Shown here: piece after piece, positions 1 to 8,373 of the stretch
How the letters are laid out: every line of letters starts with the position of its first letter
How positions within the stretch are numbered: the first letter of the stretch is position 1
Source of the DNA: CAVOGJ01 sp963695405
GTDB lineage: Bacteria > Planctomycetota > Planctomycetia > Pirellulales > Pirellulaceae
NCBI GenBank assembly: GCA_963695405.1
Contig: CAVOGJ010000015.1
Span: 310,001 to 374,000, forward strand
Length of the DNA stretch: 64,000 bases
Direction of reading: 5' to 3'
Notes under the pieces: model-generated
What the model saw: only the letters and a program-made list of their open reading frames with translations
The model's database searches: none
What the model was told of the DNA's origin: nothing
Program-made: the position numbers and the translations under genes

Positions 1-66
1 CAGGCGCGTCTACAGGGGGATCAGCATGCCGCGGCCGAGATGAGTGAATTTTTGCAGGCCTTGTGA
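1..66 (+). CDS. C-terminal end of an unidentified protein (partial)
   Basis: An open frame enters from the left edge and stops at TGA 64-66, giving 21 residues that end in EMSEFLQAL. Too little is left to name a family. The gene converges on the PSP1-domain gene, whose stop is only 6 bases away on the other strand, so a gene end here makes sense. No function is inferred. Confidence 0.45.
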   Translation, partial: QARLQGDQHAAAEMSEFLQAL

Positions 67-72
67 GCCGTA

Positions 73-636
73 TCAGCTCGACCTGCAAACGTTGGCTACG
101 GCACAGCTGGCGCAGGACGATCCGCAACCGGCCGCGTTTTCGGTACCGCAGTCGGGGCCGCAGCCCTGCTCGACGGCCGCCACAAACTCGGCGAACCGGA
201 CTTTCGACTCATAAGTCACGGCCAACTCGTCGACGAGCGTTTGCACCTCGGTCGAAATCGATCCCAGGAAATAAAAGTAGAGAGCACTTCCATCGAAGAG
301 GGGTTCGACTTCGACGAGGACAGTCGAAACTCGCCGCGCTGCGAGCAGCTCGTTACAAGCCTGGTAGGCCGCGTCTCGGTTCTTATAAAGCCGCGCGTAC
401 GCCAATTCGTCTTCGACCGTTAGGGCCCTGATTAGCGAGCCATCCGGTTCTCCCGGCACGGTCCATCGAGACGAATGGGAGAGCACCTCCCCCACTTCCA
501 AGCCGCGAAGCGTCCGGCACAGCACCCGCGTGCCTCGACCGTAACTCACACCATCGAGGGATCGAAACCGCCCCACATTGCCAAGGAGACCGACGCGGAC
601 CAAGTGCCAAGATTGGAAGCCGTAGTTGTGGTTCAT
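73..636 (-). CDS. PSP1-domain protein with a cysteine-rich tail
   Basis: About 187 residues from the ATG at 634-636; the frame is open further upstream but that part looks like random translation. The N-terminal half (VRVGLLGNVGRF, followed by a turn rich in RGTRVLCRT) and the central DELAYARLYKNRDAAYQAC region fit the PSP1 C-terminal domain of the YaaT family, which in Bacillus acts as a regulatory adaptor. The last 35 residues hold seven cysteines in CxxxC, CxxxCxxC-like spacing (CGPDCG, CGSSCASC), which suggests a metal site not needed in the core family. It is divergent from bioB. The PSP1 call is from sequence feel and is moderately sure; the metal site is inference. Confidence 0.65.
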   Translation of the reverse strand: MNHNYGFQSWHLVRVGLLGNVGRFRSLDGVSYGRGTRVLCRTLRGLEVGEVLSHSSRWTVPGEPDGSLIRALTVEDELAYARLYKNRDAAYQACNELLAARRVSTVLVEVEPLFDGSALYFYFLGSISTEVQTLVDELAVTYESKVRFAEFVAAVEQGCGPDCGTENAAGCGSSCASCAVANVCRSS

Positions 637-871
637 AGGCCAAGCTGGTCCGGTGCGGTCGGGCGTGCCGACCGACCTGGGAAGGGGATGTTGCCGATTG
701 ACGGGTCCAATACGATACTCAGGGCTGTCAGGGGCCGATAGGGCTTGGCCGGGGAAGTCGGTTCGACGCTCGAAACGGCCCGATGACCCTAACCCAAGTC
801 CCATTTCTCCCTGTCCCGTTACTTCTTCAGTATACCCATCTGGCGATAGAAATCAGAGAGAGCAGGCACCG

Positions 872-1915
872 ATGACCGAGACCACGAACACGAAGAGTCG
901 GCCGGCGATGGTAACGCATTCCCCTTTGGACTGGCTGGCCTTGGCCGATCAGGTGCTGGCCGGCACATCGCTGAATCGAAAGCAGGCACTCGAAATTCTC
1001 GCCGCAGACGATCATCAGATCCTGGAATTGATGGCGGCCGCGTACCGTATCCGCCGCCATTATTTCGAGGATACCGTTCAGCTCTACTTCCTCATGAATG
1101 CCAAGAGTGGACTCTGTCCCGAGGATTGTTCCTACTGCTCGCAATCGAAAGTCGCCACCTCTGAGATTCCGCGTTACAACCTTCTCAGTCGCGACAAGCT
1201 GCTCGAGGGTGCCAGGCTCGCTTACGAGCGACAGTCAAAGACGTACTGCATCGTGATTTCAGCCCGCGGTCCGAATGAGCGGGAACTGGCGGCTGTGGAA
1301 AGTATCGTTCCCGAAATCAAGGAGCAGTACGACCTGAAAATTTGCGCCTGTCTTGGCTTGCTCAGTGATGAACAGGCCGCGCGACTGAAGGCGAGCGGTG
1401 TCGATCGAGTCAATCACAACTTGAACACCGGTCGAAATTTTTACAGTGACATCTGCACAACGCACACCTACGACGACCGAGTCAATACGCTCGCGGCCGT
1501 GCGAAAGGCAGGGATGGAGCTTTGCAGCGGGGGCATTGTCGGGATGGGTGAACGGGATGAGGATGTGGTCGACATGGCGCTCGAGTTGCGTGAGCAGGGC
1601 GTCCACTCGATCCCCGTCAATTTCTTGAATTCCATCGATGGCACCCCGCTGGCCGGCCTAAAGCACTTGACCCCCCGATATTGCTTGAAGGTGCTGGCGA
1701 TGTTTCGCTTTACGAACCCTGCCTGCGAATTGCGGATTGCCGGCGGCCGCGAACTGCACTTACGCAGCTTGCAGCCCCTGGGGCTGTATGCGGCCAATTC
1801 CATCTTCGTAGGGGATTATCTCACGACCGACGGTCAGGCCCCGGAAGCCGATTATCACATGATCGAGGAACTGGGCTTTCGCGTCACCCGTTCCGAAGAA
1901 GTGGCCGTGGGCTAA
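872..1915 (+). CDS. bioB: Biotin synthase BioB
   Basis: A 347-residue radical-SAM enzyme that inserts sulfur into dethiobiotin in the last step of biotin synthesis. The radical-SAM cluster motif CxxxCxxC is seen at C82, C86 and C89 (CPEDCSYC). Other BioB hallmarks are the YNLLSRDK stretch, NHNLNTGRNFY, CSGGIVGMGE and the conserved end around AGGRELHLRSLQPLGLYAAN with an Arg/Asn pair near the [2Fe-2S] site. The frame is open upstream to 626, but the ATG at 872 gives the normal family length. No other bio gene lies next to it, so biotin genes are scattered or the precursor is imported. Confidence 0.96.
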   Translation: MTETTNTKSRPAMVTHSPLDWLALADQVLAGTSLNRKQALEILAADDHQILELMAAAYRIRRHYFEDTVQLYFLMNAKSGLCPEDCSYCSQSKVATSEIPRYNLLSRDKLLEGARLAYERQSKTYCIVISARGPNERELAAVESIVPEIKEQYDLKICACLGLLSDEQAARLKASGVDRVNHNLNTGRNFYSDICTTHTYDDRVNTLAAVRKAGMELCSGGIVGMGERDEDVVDMALELREQGVHSIPVNFLNSIDGTPLAGLKHLTPRYCLKVLAMFRFTNPACELRIAGGRELHLRSLQPLGLYAANSIFVGDYLTTDGQAPEADYHMIEELGFRVTRSEEVAVG

Positions 1916-2521
1916 CTTTTTGCGTTCACGCGGTCGAGAGATAACTGTCGGAGCGAAGCGAGCCACACTGCGTGTTTCGTCGCGTTCAAGAACGCGTTGT
2001 TCTGGCCCGTTCCGGCGAGTTCTCAGTGCATTCGAGTGACAGTCGATTGGGCGTCTTGGTGGATTGTGGATTGTGGATTGGGATAGCGTCGCATCTCCGA
2101 AGCGTGGGTGTGTGGGGGATGGTGCCGCTGGGTCTCACGACGAAGGGCACGTAGGGCACGAAGGATCGGACGGTTCGCAGGTCTGGACTTGCAATGGATT
2201 GTGGGCGACGTCCGCGAAACGGCCCGCAACGGCTGCGTGATTTTTCGCCAGATGTTCACGAATTCCAGAAGACGTGCTTCTGCGGGTCGCGTCTAGCCGG
2301 AAGTCGTTCGGTCGCGCCGACTCTACCAGGTCCATGGTGCGTCGGAGAACGTCCTCGTGACACCTTCACGGGCCTCCCCCCCGCGGGAGGTATCTTTGGG
2401 CCGCCGCGGCAGTGTTCGAAGCCGACATCGGTCGATGGAAATTGCGCTCGGACCGGGGGCGACTTTTTGCTAGAACCCCCTTTCAGCAGGGTTTCGACGC
2501 AACTAATTCGGGTCTTTCGCC
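1916..2521. other. 606-bp intergenic region without a convincing gene
   Basis: The space between bioB and the deacetylase gene holds no reading frame with recognisable protein character. It carries a heptamer tandem repeat (2061-2081), a shorter 9-base direct repeat around 2144-2162 (agggcacg twice), and a GC-rich hairpin with arms CCTCCC 2373-2378 and GGGAGG 2385-2390 followed by a weak T-rich stretch. The hairpin could be a poor terminator, but it is far from the bioB stop. The region may be decayed or regulatory DNA. Confidence 0.5.
2061..2081. repeat. Three tandem heptamers (GGATTGT)
   Basis: Two exact copies of GGATTGT are followed by GGATTGG, directly head to tail, in a non-coding region. 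This looks like the short tandemly repeated (STRR-type) heptamers known from some bacterial genomes. A second triple heptamer with a different unit lies after eno. Confidence 0.75.
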
Positions 2522-3598
2522 ATGCATGCTACTGCTCTCGACACGGAACCGACTGCGGCCGATCGCCGACCCAACTCTGGCCGTTCCGCCGCGGACGAAG
2601 CCGACGGTCGCGGGACAGGGCGGCCTCGTTCGCAAGCCGCTCTGGTAATCAGCCTTGATTTTGAGCTGCAGTGGGGCTTGCACGATCTGCCGCGCGTCGA
2701 CCGTTATCGGGACAATATCCTGGGAGCGCGGCAGGCCATTCCTCTGATGCTGGATGTATTCGAGGAATTCGACGTGCACGCCACGTGGGCGACCGTTGGC
2801 ATGCTGATGTTTGACAATAAACGGGCACTCCTGCGTTCCCTTCCGTCGGTGAGGCCCAGCTATCGACAAAAGGGGCTTTCGGCTTATGGGTATCTGAGTC
2901 ACGTAGGAGCTTCGGAAAAAGACGATCCACTGCACTTCGGACAGTCGCTGGTGGAACAGATTCTGATGACGCCAGGGCAGGAATTGGCCAGCCACACATT
3001 CAGCCATTACTATTGTCTGGCTGCCGGGCAGACCAAGGATCAGTTTCGCGCGGACCTTGAGTCCTCCGTCGATCGATTAAAAGCGTTGGTCGGTCGGCCC
3101 CGCAGTCTCGTTTTTCCTCGCAATCAATGGAACGTAAACTATCTGCCGGCCTGTCGCGACGCGGGGCTGGATATTGTGCGTGGGAATCAAGCACGTTGGA
3201 GTCACGAGGTTCAAGGCAGTCGGTTGTCGCAGGCAGCCCGCCGGCTTGTGCGTTGGGGCGATGCTTTTTTCTCCCTGACGGCGGATCAGGGGATCAATGC
3301 GCGGCAGCTTGCCGGTGTCTGGGATGTGCCGGCCAGCCGCTTTTTTCGAGCGTTCGGATCCTGTCCGCCGGCCATCGAAGCCCTTCGCGTGCAAAGGCTG
3401 GTCAAGGCGATGGACGATTCGTTCGCGGCCGGTCGCGCCTTTCATCTGTGGTGGCATCCTCATAATTTCGGGCGGCACATCGGTCAAAATCTTCAGGCGT
3501 TACGTCAGATACTCGGCCATTTCCGGGTGGTTGCTGACCGTCAAAGCATTCCCTCCTGCACGATGGCTGAGTATGCCGACTTAGTACGAGTCGATTGA
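2522..3598 (+). CDS. NodB-like polysaccharide deacetylase
   Basis: A 358-residue member of carbohydrate esterase family 4, which removes N- or O-acyl groups from sugars using a metal ion. The first 40 residues are low in conservation. The catalytic domain starts at LVISLDFELQWG, where the Asp pair position D-F-E replaces the classical T-F-D-D, and carries the metal-binding HTFSHYYC (HxxxH type). Further conserved pieces are FPRNQWN and the C-terminal LWWHPHNFG His motif. No signal peptide is visible, so it may act in the cytoplasm on a sugar-nucleotide or lipid-linked precursor. It sits 3 bases before a formyltransferase gene; the pair recalls the ArnA/ArnD formyl/deformyl logic. Confidence 0.85.
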   Translation: MHATALDTEPTAADRRPNSGRSAADEADGRGTGRPRSQAALVISLDFELQWGLHDLPRVDRYRDNILGARQAIPLMLDVFEEFDVHATWATVGMLMFDNKRALLRSLPSVRPSYRQKGLSAYGYLSHVGASEKDDPLHFGQSLVEQILMTPGQELASHTFSHYYCLAAGQTKDQFRADLESSVDRLKALVGRPRSLVFPRNQWNVNYLPACRDAGLDIVRGNQARWSHEVQGSRLSQAARRLVRWGDAFFSLTADQGINARQLAGVWDVPASRFFRAFGSCPPAIEALRVQRLVKAMDDSFAAGRAFHLWWHPHNFGRHIGQNLQALRQILGHFRVVADRQSIPSCTMAEYADLVRVD

Positions 3599-3601
3599 AC
3601 C

Positions 3602-4360
3602 ATGTCGATTGTCATGCTCGCCACGGACGGAGAGGCGACGCGCATTGTCGCTAACCGACTCGCAGCGAATTTCCCTTTGCAGGCCATCGTGATCGAGCCG
3701 CGAGAAGCGGTGGGAAAATTTTTTCGTCGACGCCTGAAACGGCTGGGCCTTTTGAGAGTCGGCGGCCAGGTCGCTTTTCAATTGTTTAGCCGAGCCTTGA
3801 CCTTCGAATCTCGTCATCGAAAGGCAGAAATCCTGCGACGCAACGCTTGGCGCACGCAGCTGCCGAGCGGCATTCCAATCCATCATGTGCCCTCAGCGAA
3901 TGATCCCGCTTGCCGAGTGCTACTTCAAACACTGCGGCCTCAAGTCATGGTGGTGAGTGGCACCCGTATCCTGTCGGCCAAACTGTTGCGTTCCGTGGAC
4001 GCGACGTTCCTGAACCTGCACGCGGGGATCACCCCCCGCTATCGTGGTGTCCATGGAGCCTATTGGGCTTTCGCGCGGCGGGACGCGGCACACGCCGGCG
4101 TGACAGTTCACGCGTTAGACGCGGGGATCGACACGGGCGATGTCATCGCTCAAAGAGGAATTTCTCCGGAGAACGCGGACAATTTCGCAACGTATCCGTA
4201 CTTGCAGTTGGAAGCCGGATTGCCGTTGTTGGAGGACGCGATCTCGTTGGCCCTCGCGGGAAGGATGGCGGCGCGGGCGACCCATGGGCCGTCCGAGTTG
4301 TTCTATCATCCGACGCTGTGGGACTATGTCTGGCATCGGCTGGTGGCCGGCGTCAAATAG
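3602..4360 (+). CDS. Formyltransferase-family protein
   Basis: About 252 residues related to the formyl-tetrahydrofolate-dependent transferases (Fmt, ArnA, PurN type). The catalytic loop is seen as NLHAGITPRYRG with the Asn and His of the N-H-D triad, and the Asp is in DTGDVIAQ. It lacks the Fmt C-terminal tRNA-binding domain, so a sugar-amine or lipid substrate is more likely than initiator tRNA. The ATG overlaps almost directly with the deacetylase stop (3 bases apart), so the two are co-translated. The natural substrate is unknown; a surface polysaccharide amino sugar is the best guess. Confidence 0.85.
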   Translation: MSIVMLATDGEATRIVANRLAANFPLQAIVIEPREAVGKFFRRRLKRLGLLRVGGQVAFQLFSRALTFESRHRKAEILRRNAWRTQLPSGIPIHHVPSANDPACRVLLQTLRPQVMVVSGTRILSAKLLRSVDATFLNLHAGITPRYRGVHGAYWAFARRDAAHAGVTVHALDAGIDTGDVIAQRGISPENADNFATYPYLQLEAGLPLLEDAISLALAGRMAARATHGPSELFYHPTLWDYVWHRLVAGVK

Positions 4361-4383
4361 GCGTCGAGAAATGATGGTCGGCC

Positions 4384-4821
4384 TCACTCGATGTGCGGCT
4401 CGCTCGACTCGATTCGATGACTGGCCGTGGGCAAGGCATCCCCAATGAAGGGGCCCTGCCCGGGGGGTACTTGATACACCTTCAAGTCGAGTGAGCTCGG
4501 GTCGGCCGCTTGCGGCCGACCCGCCAGGGAGTAGAAGGCGCAACTTGCGAGGAGCACTCCCATACCGGCTAACCACCACCGGGACGGTCCACCGCCGACG
4601 GATGACTCAACTTCCTCTTCCTGCGTGTCGGTAGCCCGTCGTCTTCCGCGATCGAATCCCACGGCGTAGCCTCTCCGCGAACCTTCCTTGGCGCCTTCCC
4701 GTTTGCCGTCGGCGTAACCGTCGCTGTGGCCTTCCGCGTATCCGCTAACGAGACCGAAACGATATGCGGCGAATAGGGAGCCCGCGATCAGCAAGAGGCC
4801 TACCCAGAACGGCCAATTCAT
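4384..4821 (-). CDS. Small membrane protein with Yae1-like glycine repeats
   Basis: 145 residues starting at ATG 4819-4821 behind a strong AAGGAGG site. Two hydrophobic segments are seen, near residues 4-22 and 82-102. Between them lies a regular run with Gly about every fourth residue (GYAEGHSDGYADGKREGAK and on through GYAVGFDRGR). This matches the GxxxG(Y)xxG repeat pattern of Yae1-type helices, a short coiled helix motif. No enzyme signature is visible. It is convergent with the formyltransferase gene and divergent from the next membrane protein. Function unknown. Confidence 0.7.
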   Translation of the reverse strand: MNWPFWVGLLLIAGSLFAAYRFGLVSGYAEGHSDGYADGKREGAKEGSRRGYAVGFDRGRRRATDTQEEEVESSVGGGPSRWWLAGMGVLLASCAFYSLAGRPQAADPSSLDLKVYQVPPGQGPFIGDALPTASHRIESSEPHIE

Positions 4822-4937
4822 CTCGTCCTCCTTTGCTGAGAATCAGACGCAGCCGATTGACGTTAGTGCCACGCATACCTGTCGGTTTCTTTGCCAACGG
4901 AGCGCGAAACCGCGGTCATCGGTCCCTTGATGCCTGC

Positions 4938-4943
4938 TATAAT
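4938..4943 (+). promoter_or_regulatory. Candidate -10 box (TATAAT)
   Basis: A perfect TATAAT lies 40 bases upstream of the ATG at 4984 in the divergent region. The matching -35 position (4915-4920) is poor. If used, transcription would begin near 4950, which favours the ATG at 4984 over the upstream TTG 4891 or ATG 4930 as the start of the following gene. Confidence 0.3.
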
Positions 4944-4983
4944 TCCCCCGACCCCGAAATTCTGGCAGCGATGGTCTTCCCGC

Positions 4984-5556
4984 ATGTTGAAGGACACACC
5001 CACGGACGAGCCGCACGGCGCCCTCGACCCGCCAAAATTCGGCTTACGGGCGATTTTCTGGCTTGTGACCTTCATCGCCGTGGTCTTGGCAACGGCACGC
5101 GCCTTGGATCCTAAGGTATCGGCTGTCGTGGCGTTGCTCGGTGTGGGAATTTTCGCGCACGTCGCCGGAAACGTTCTCGGTACTCGCTTGCGACGGCATA
5201 GTACCGGGATTGGGCTTGGCGTGAATCAGCGACAGGGGACCCACACCAGACCGGTCGTGTCCGATCACTATGCCCCTTCGACCCGGCTGAGTCACCGTGA
5301 GGGAATCAGCCGGACGCTCCTTGTGCTGTCCCTGTGCGGAGCGATTGTGGGGGCCGTTGTCGGTGGTGGCTTGCTGGCCATGCTGAATTGGCAGAAAGCG
5401 ACCGTTGCAAACGTCAGTCTGGCCGTAGTTTCTTGTGGGGTCTTGGGTGGCCTGCTCGGCTTTTGGTTGGCCAGCTTTCTCAAGGTCTTGGGCCAGGCGT
5501 GGTGGCAGGCTCATGAGGCGGCACGGCAGGATCAGGCGCGTCAGCGACGTTACTAG
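4984..5556 (+). CDS. Hypothetical four-helix membrane protein
   Basis: About 190 residues from ATG 4984; the same frame could also begin at TTG 4891 or ATG 4930. Four membrane segments are predicted by eye: the IFWLVTFIAVVLATA region, VSAVVALLGVGIFAHVAG, LLVLSLCGAIVGAVVGGG and VSCGVLGGLLGFWLASF. Between helices 2 and 3 there is a polar loop of about 55 residues. No conserved catalytic or binding motif was recognised. It is followed by two GC-rich hairpins between it and a converging gene. Confidence 0.6.
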   Translation: MLKDTPTDEPHGALDPPKFGLRAIFWLVTFIAVVLATARALDPKVSAVVALLGVGIFAHVAGNVLGTRLRRHSTGIGLGVNQRQGTHTRPVVSDHYAPSTRLSHREGISRTLLVLSLCGAIVGAVVGGGLLAMLNWQKATVANVSLAVVSCGVLGGLLGFWLASFLKVLGQAWWQAHEAARQDQARQRRY

Positions 5557-5590
5557 GTAGGGTGGTTCGGTGTGTCCACCATAGCCGACC

Positions 5591-5613
5591 AGCCGCCCAC
5601 GAAGAGGGCGGCT
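5591..5613. terminator. GC-rich hairpin between convergent genes
   Basis: Arms AGCCGCCC (5591-5598) and GGGCGGCT (5606-5613) form a perfect 8-bp stem with a 7-base loop. A second small stem (GGTGG 5561-5565 with CCACC 5576-5580) precedes it. There is no T-tract on either side, so it is only a possible bidirectional terminator for the two converging genes. Confidence 0.35.
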
Positions 5614-5653
5614 GCTGCGAGGCGAATGTTCGTTCTGCAAACGTCAGCGACGT

Positions 5654-6253
5654 TTAGCTTGCATTGTCATCGTCGAGTGCCAGTGGGACGGCAATCGCGA
5701 CAGCCACGGCCGCGGCGACGACCCAGGGATTCGCGAGCAGTCCGAGCAGACCGTGCCCGGCCCCGGCCCCGGGGATGCCCTCGTAATAGCCACCGTTCGG
5801 GTCGACAGGATAACCACCCGGGCCGCACGAACCGTCAGGGCATTGGCCACGAGCCACGTCGGTGTCGCTGAGCACGAGCAGCACGCCATGCGAAGCGGAA
5901 GGAGGCGCCGTTTGGTCCGCCCAGACGCGATACAGGGCATTGGTGCCGATCGACGAGACCTGAAAAACGCCGCCTTGCAAGTCCACGGTTTGAAAATAGC
6001 CATGGCTATCGGTGGTCGTTTCGGCGACCGTTCCGGTCTGGTTGGCGATTCGCACCGGAGCATTCGCGATGCCATGGCCCATGGTGTTGACGACTTGTCC
6101 GACCAGCGCGTTGCTGGCGTTGAGCGCCACATCCCGTATTTGCGTGACGGTGCGAGTCTCCGACGATGGTGTCTCGCCGAACGCGGCCAGGGGACTGATC
6201 ATTCCCGCGCACGCTAGGAAGGCGATCCAGTGTTTCCAGTTCATACTCATCAT
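5654..6253 (-). CDS. Secreted protein with a carboxypeptidase regulatory-like domain
   Basis: About 199 residues from ATG 6253, behind GGGGA; a second start at 6244 is possible. An N-terminal Sec signal (HWIAFLACAGMISPLAAFG) is followed by a single regulatory-like beta-sandwich: ALVGQVVNTMGHGIANAPV, then TTTDSHGYFQTVDLQGGVFQV, the usual fold of CarboxypepD_reg domains. The middle is Gly/Pro-rich with a CPDGSCG pair, and the end has a hydrophobic segment (WVVAAAVAVAIAVPLAL) followed by DDDN, suggesting a membrane or surface anchor. Such small proteins are common in planctomycetes; the role is unknown. Confidence 0.7.
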   Translation of the reverse strand: MMSMNWKHWIAFLACAGMISPLAAFGETPSSETRTVTQIRDVALNASNALVGQVVNTMGHGIANAPVRIANQTGTVAETTTDSHGYFQTVDLQGGVFQVSSIGTNALYRVWADQTAPPSASHGVLLVLSDTDVARGQCPDGSCGPGGYPVDPNGGYYEGIPGAGAGHGLLGLLANPWVVAAAVAVAIAVPLALDDDNAS

Positions 6254-6511
6254 CAAATCCCCGTCGTAGTCGTTAAAACTGCAAATTCCCACCACGTGGC
6301 TTCACGCACGGGTTTCATCCGCCGCAAGGTTCGTATCGGACATTCAGCACACGGACTCCAGCAAACCTTGAAGAATAATCCGATCGTTAGGATAGCTCCG
6401 ATTGCGTCCCCCCTCGTGAGGAACTCCAACAGACGGCAATCAGCGGGACACCGTGGGGATCACGTGGCAGACGACCGCAGAAGGCTGGCTCGTGCTGAGC
6501 GAGGGATTTTG

Positions 6512-7282
6512 CTAACGCCAGTTTCGGAAATGGTCGGCAAACGCCTGCTGCGGTGATGCGATTCGCTCGGCCAATGCTGCGCTTAGCGGCGTGGGGGGCT
6601 CGTGCCGCGCCACTTGGGCAAAGTACTGCAGCAATGCCTGTTGCGCCTCGGGAGGACCATGCAACATGAAATGCACCCAGGACCAGGCGTCGCGATACTC
6701 ATCAGGCCCCATTTGAGCAATCGTCGTGAACGATTCGAGGTGTTCGAGGGAGGGGGGACGAAGCCAGTTCGCACGACGACGAAGGGTCTTTAGATAGGGG
6801 TTCTCCCGCGCCCGGGCGGCCGGAGAAACTTCAAAATACTCGGCCAGTCCCTCGTCCAGCCACAATGGCACCATGGGCAGCCTCGCATGTAGTAGGGCGT
6901 GGGTCGCTTCGTGCCGAAGATCGATGTCAAACTCTGGGCTGATATAGGCAAAGACATTGCCCGGGCTGTTCGATTTGATGAACATCGCCCGGCGGGGTGT
7001 CACGCCGGGGAAATAGCGTTTCATATAGAGTTCGTAAATGGCGCGGTCGCCGAAGAGATAGACATCCACATTTTCCGCTGATTCCGGCAGCCGCAGCTGT
7101 TCACGGAGAGCGACTTTAATCTGGACGAGATCGGCGAGCAGCCGTTGGCTGGGGTCGAGTGGAAAATCGGCGTGGAAGGTAAAGCAGTCTCGGGTTGCCT
7201 GATAGGGCCACCCGGCCCGTGCCGAACCCGTGACCAGGGTGAGCGACACGACCATCCAGAGGATATTGCGAAGGAACGTCAT
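6512..7282 (-). CDS. Secreted zinc metallopeptidase (HExxH, gluzincin-like)
   Basis: 256 residues with a cleavable signal peptide (about 1-23, ending SARAG). The zinc motif HEATH is at residues 124-128 and the downstream WLDEGLAEYFE around 141-151 supplies the Glu ligand expected in gluzincins of the peptidase MA-like/DUF1570 type. The N-terminal half (DVYLFGDRAIYELYMKRYFPG) matches the domain that precedes the HExxH in this group. The likely place of action is the periplasm. It lies downstream of the phosphatase gene in the same direction, 45 bases apart. The substrate is not known. Confidence 0.8.
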   Translation of the reverse strand: MTFLRNILWMVVSLTLVTGSARAGWPYQATRDCFTFHADFPLDPSQRLLADLVQIKVALREQLRLPESAENVDVYLFGDRAIYELYMKRYFPGVTPRRAMFIKSNSPGNVFAYISPEFDIDLRHEATHALLHARLPMVPLWLDEGLAEYFEVSPAARARENPYLKTLRRRANWLRPPSLEHLESFTTIAQMGPDEYRDAWSWVHFMLHGPPEAQQALLQYFAQVARHEPPTPLSAALAERIASPQQAFADHFRNWR

Positions 7283-7327
7283 GAGGACTGCGGCGTGATC
7301 GACCGCACAAATACCCTTTTCCGACGG

Positions 7328-8134
7328 TTAGGCGACCCGCGATTTTCGGAACCAGCCGGAGAATGAGGACTTGGGCCTCTTCGGCGTCAGTGGCCCAGGT
7401 GCCACGTCTTTACCTTCCGCGACTCGACGAGGATTGTGGCAGCAGATGAGCTCGGCCATCTCTACGCCGACCAACTCACTGGCTCTGCGAAAGCCGCGCC
7501 CCATAAGCGGGCGCCTCGACTTGGGGCTGTGCCCATCGCTGGCGAGAAAGTGGACCCATCCCTGCTGGAGCATCGACTCGGCCACATGTTGACTGGCCGG
7601 CCCGAACGAACCCACGAGGCTGCCGGAGGTCACTTGCATGAGGCACCCCTCATTTACAAGCGGTGCCAGCAGATGTGGTTTTGACATCAGCCCCGCGTTT
7701 CGTTCGGGATGGGACAGAATCCCCCGCAGCCCGACGCGTTGGAGCGCTTCAAGAATCGGTTCGAGTGGGAAATATAGCTCGTGAGGTAACTCCAGCAGCA
7801 CGTGTTTGCCGCGATCGGCAAGCGTCATGACCTCGCCTGCCATGATGCGCTCGACCATATCGTCTTCGATCCGCACGTCTCCGCCGGCCAGCACCTCCAG
7901 ATCGATTTGATTTTCCGTCAGGACCTGTTGCAATTCGCCAACGCGGGCTCGGATGGTGTCGCCATGATTCTGACTGTAGGCACCCAGTTGATGGGGTGTG
8001 GCGATGATGGTCCGGGTCCCATCTTGGACTGCCAGTTGCGCCATCGCCAGCGTATCGTCCCAAGATTGGGCGCCGTCATCGATGCCAGGGATCAGGTGAC
8101 AATGGATATCAATGAACGCCGGATGAGGGCTCAT
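7328..8134 (-). CDS. PHP-family phosphatase, CpsB/YwqE-like
   Basis: 268 residues from ATG 8134, behind GAGAGGA; the frame is open upstream but without homology. It is a polymerase-and-histidinol-phosphatase fold protein: IDIHCHLIPGIDDG carries the first metal ligands, IIATPH the second, GGDVRIE and LELP follow, then ILSHPERN and LASDGHS complete the metal site. This pattern is typical of the manganese-dependent tyrosine phosphatases CpsB/Wzb-type (YwqE) that control capsule export kinases. No cognate BY-kinase is in the window. The C-terminus is a Lys/Arg-rich extension of about 25 residues. Confidence 0.85.
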   Translation of the reverse strand: MSPHPAFIDIHCHLIPGIDDGAQSWDDTLAMAQLAVQDGTRTIIATPHQLGAYSQNHGDTIRARVGELQQVLTENQIDLEVLAGGDVRIEDDMVERIMAGEVMTLADRGKHVLLELPHELYFPLEPILEALQRVGLRGILSHPERNAGLMSKPHLLAPLVNEGCLMQVTSGSLVGSFGPASQHVAESMLQQGWVHFLASDGHSPKSRRPLMGRGFRRASELVGVEMAELICCHNPRRVAEGKDVAPGPLTPKRPKSSFSGWFRKSRVA

Positions 8135-8373
8135 GTTCGTTCCTCTCGCGGTGGGGGGCACTTCGTCGGCGAGAGGGTAATGGCGTAGGCAAACCCGAGT
8201 CAAGAGAAGCCTCGCTGGACCGGGCGTGCACTCTGAGCGGGACAAACGCGGGCTGGAATTGACCAGTCGCCCTTGCCCCGCTATTTTGAACCGCTTCCAT
8301 ACCGTTCGGCTTCACGCCATGTGGAGAGCAGCGGCTGGCTCGCACCGGAACCGCGTCAAACCGAGACCGAAAT

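Noticed and set aside
2194..2658. Open frame on the plus strand across the bioB-deacetylase gap
   Set aside because: Arg/Pro-rich, no ribosome site, no family features, and it runs into the true deacetylase gene in another frame.
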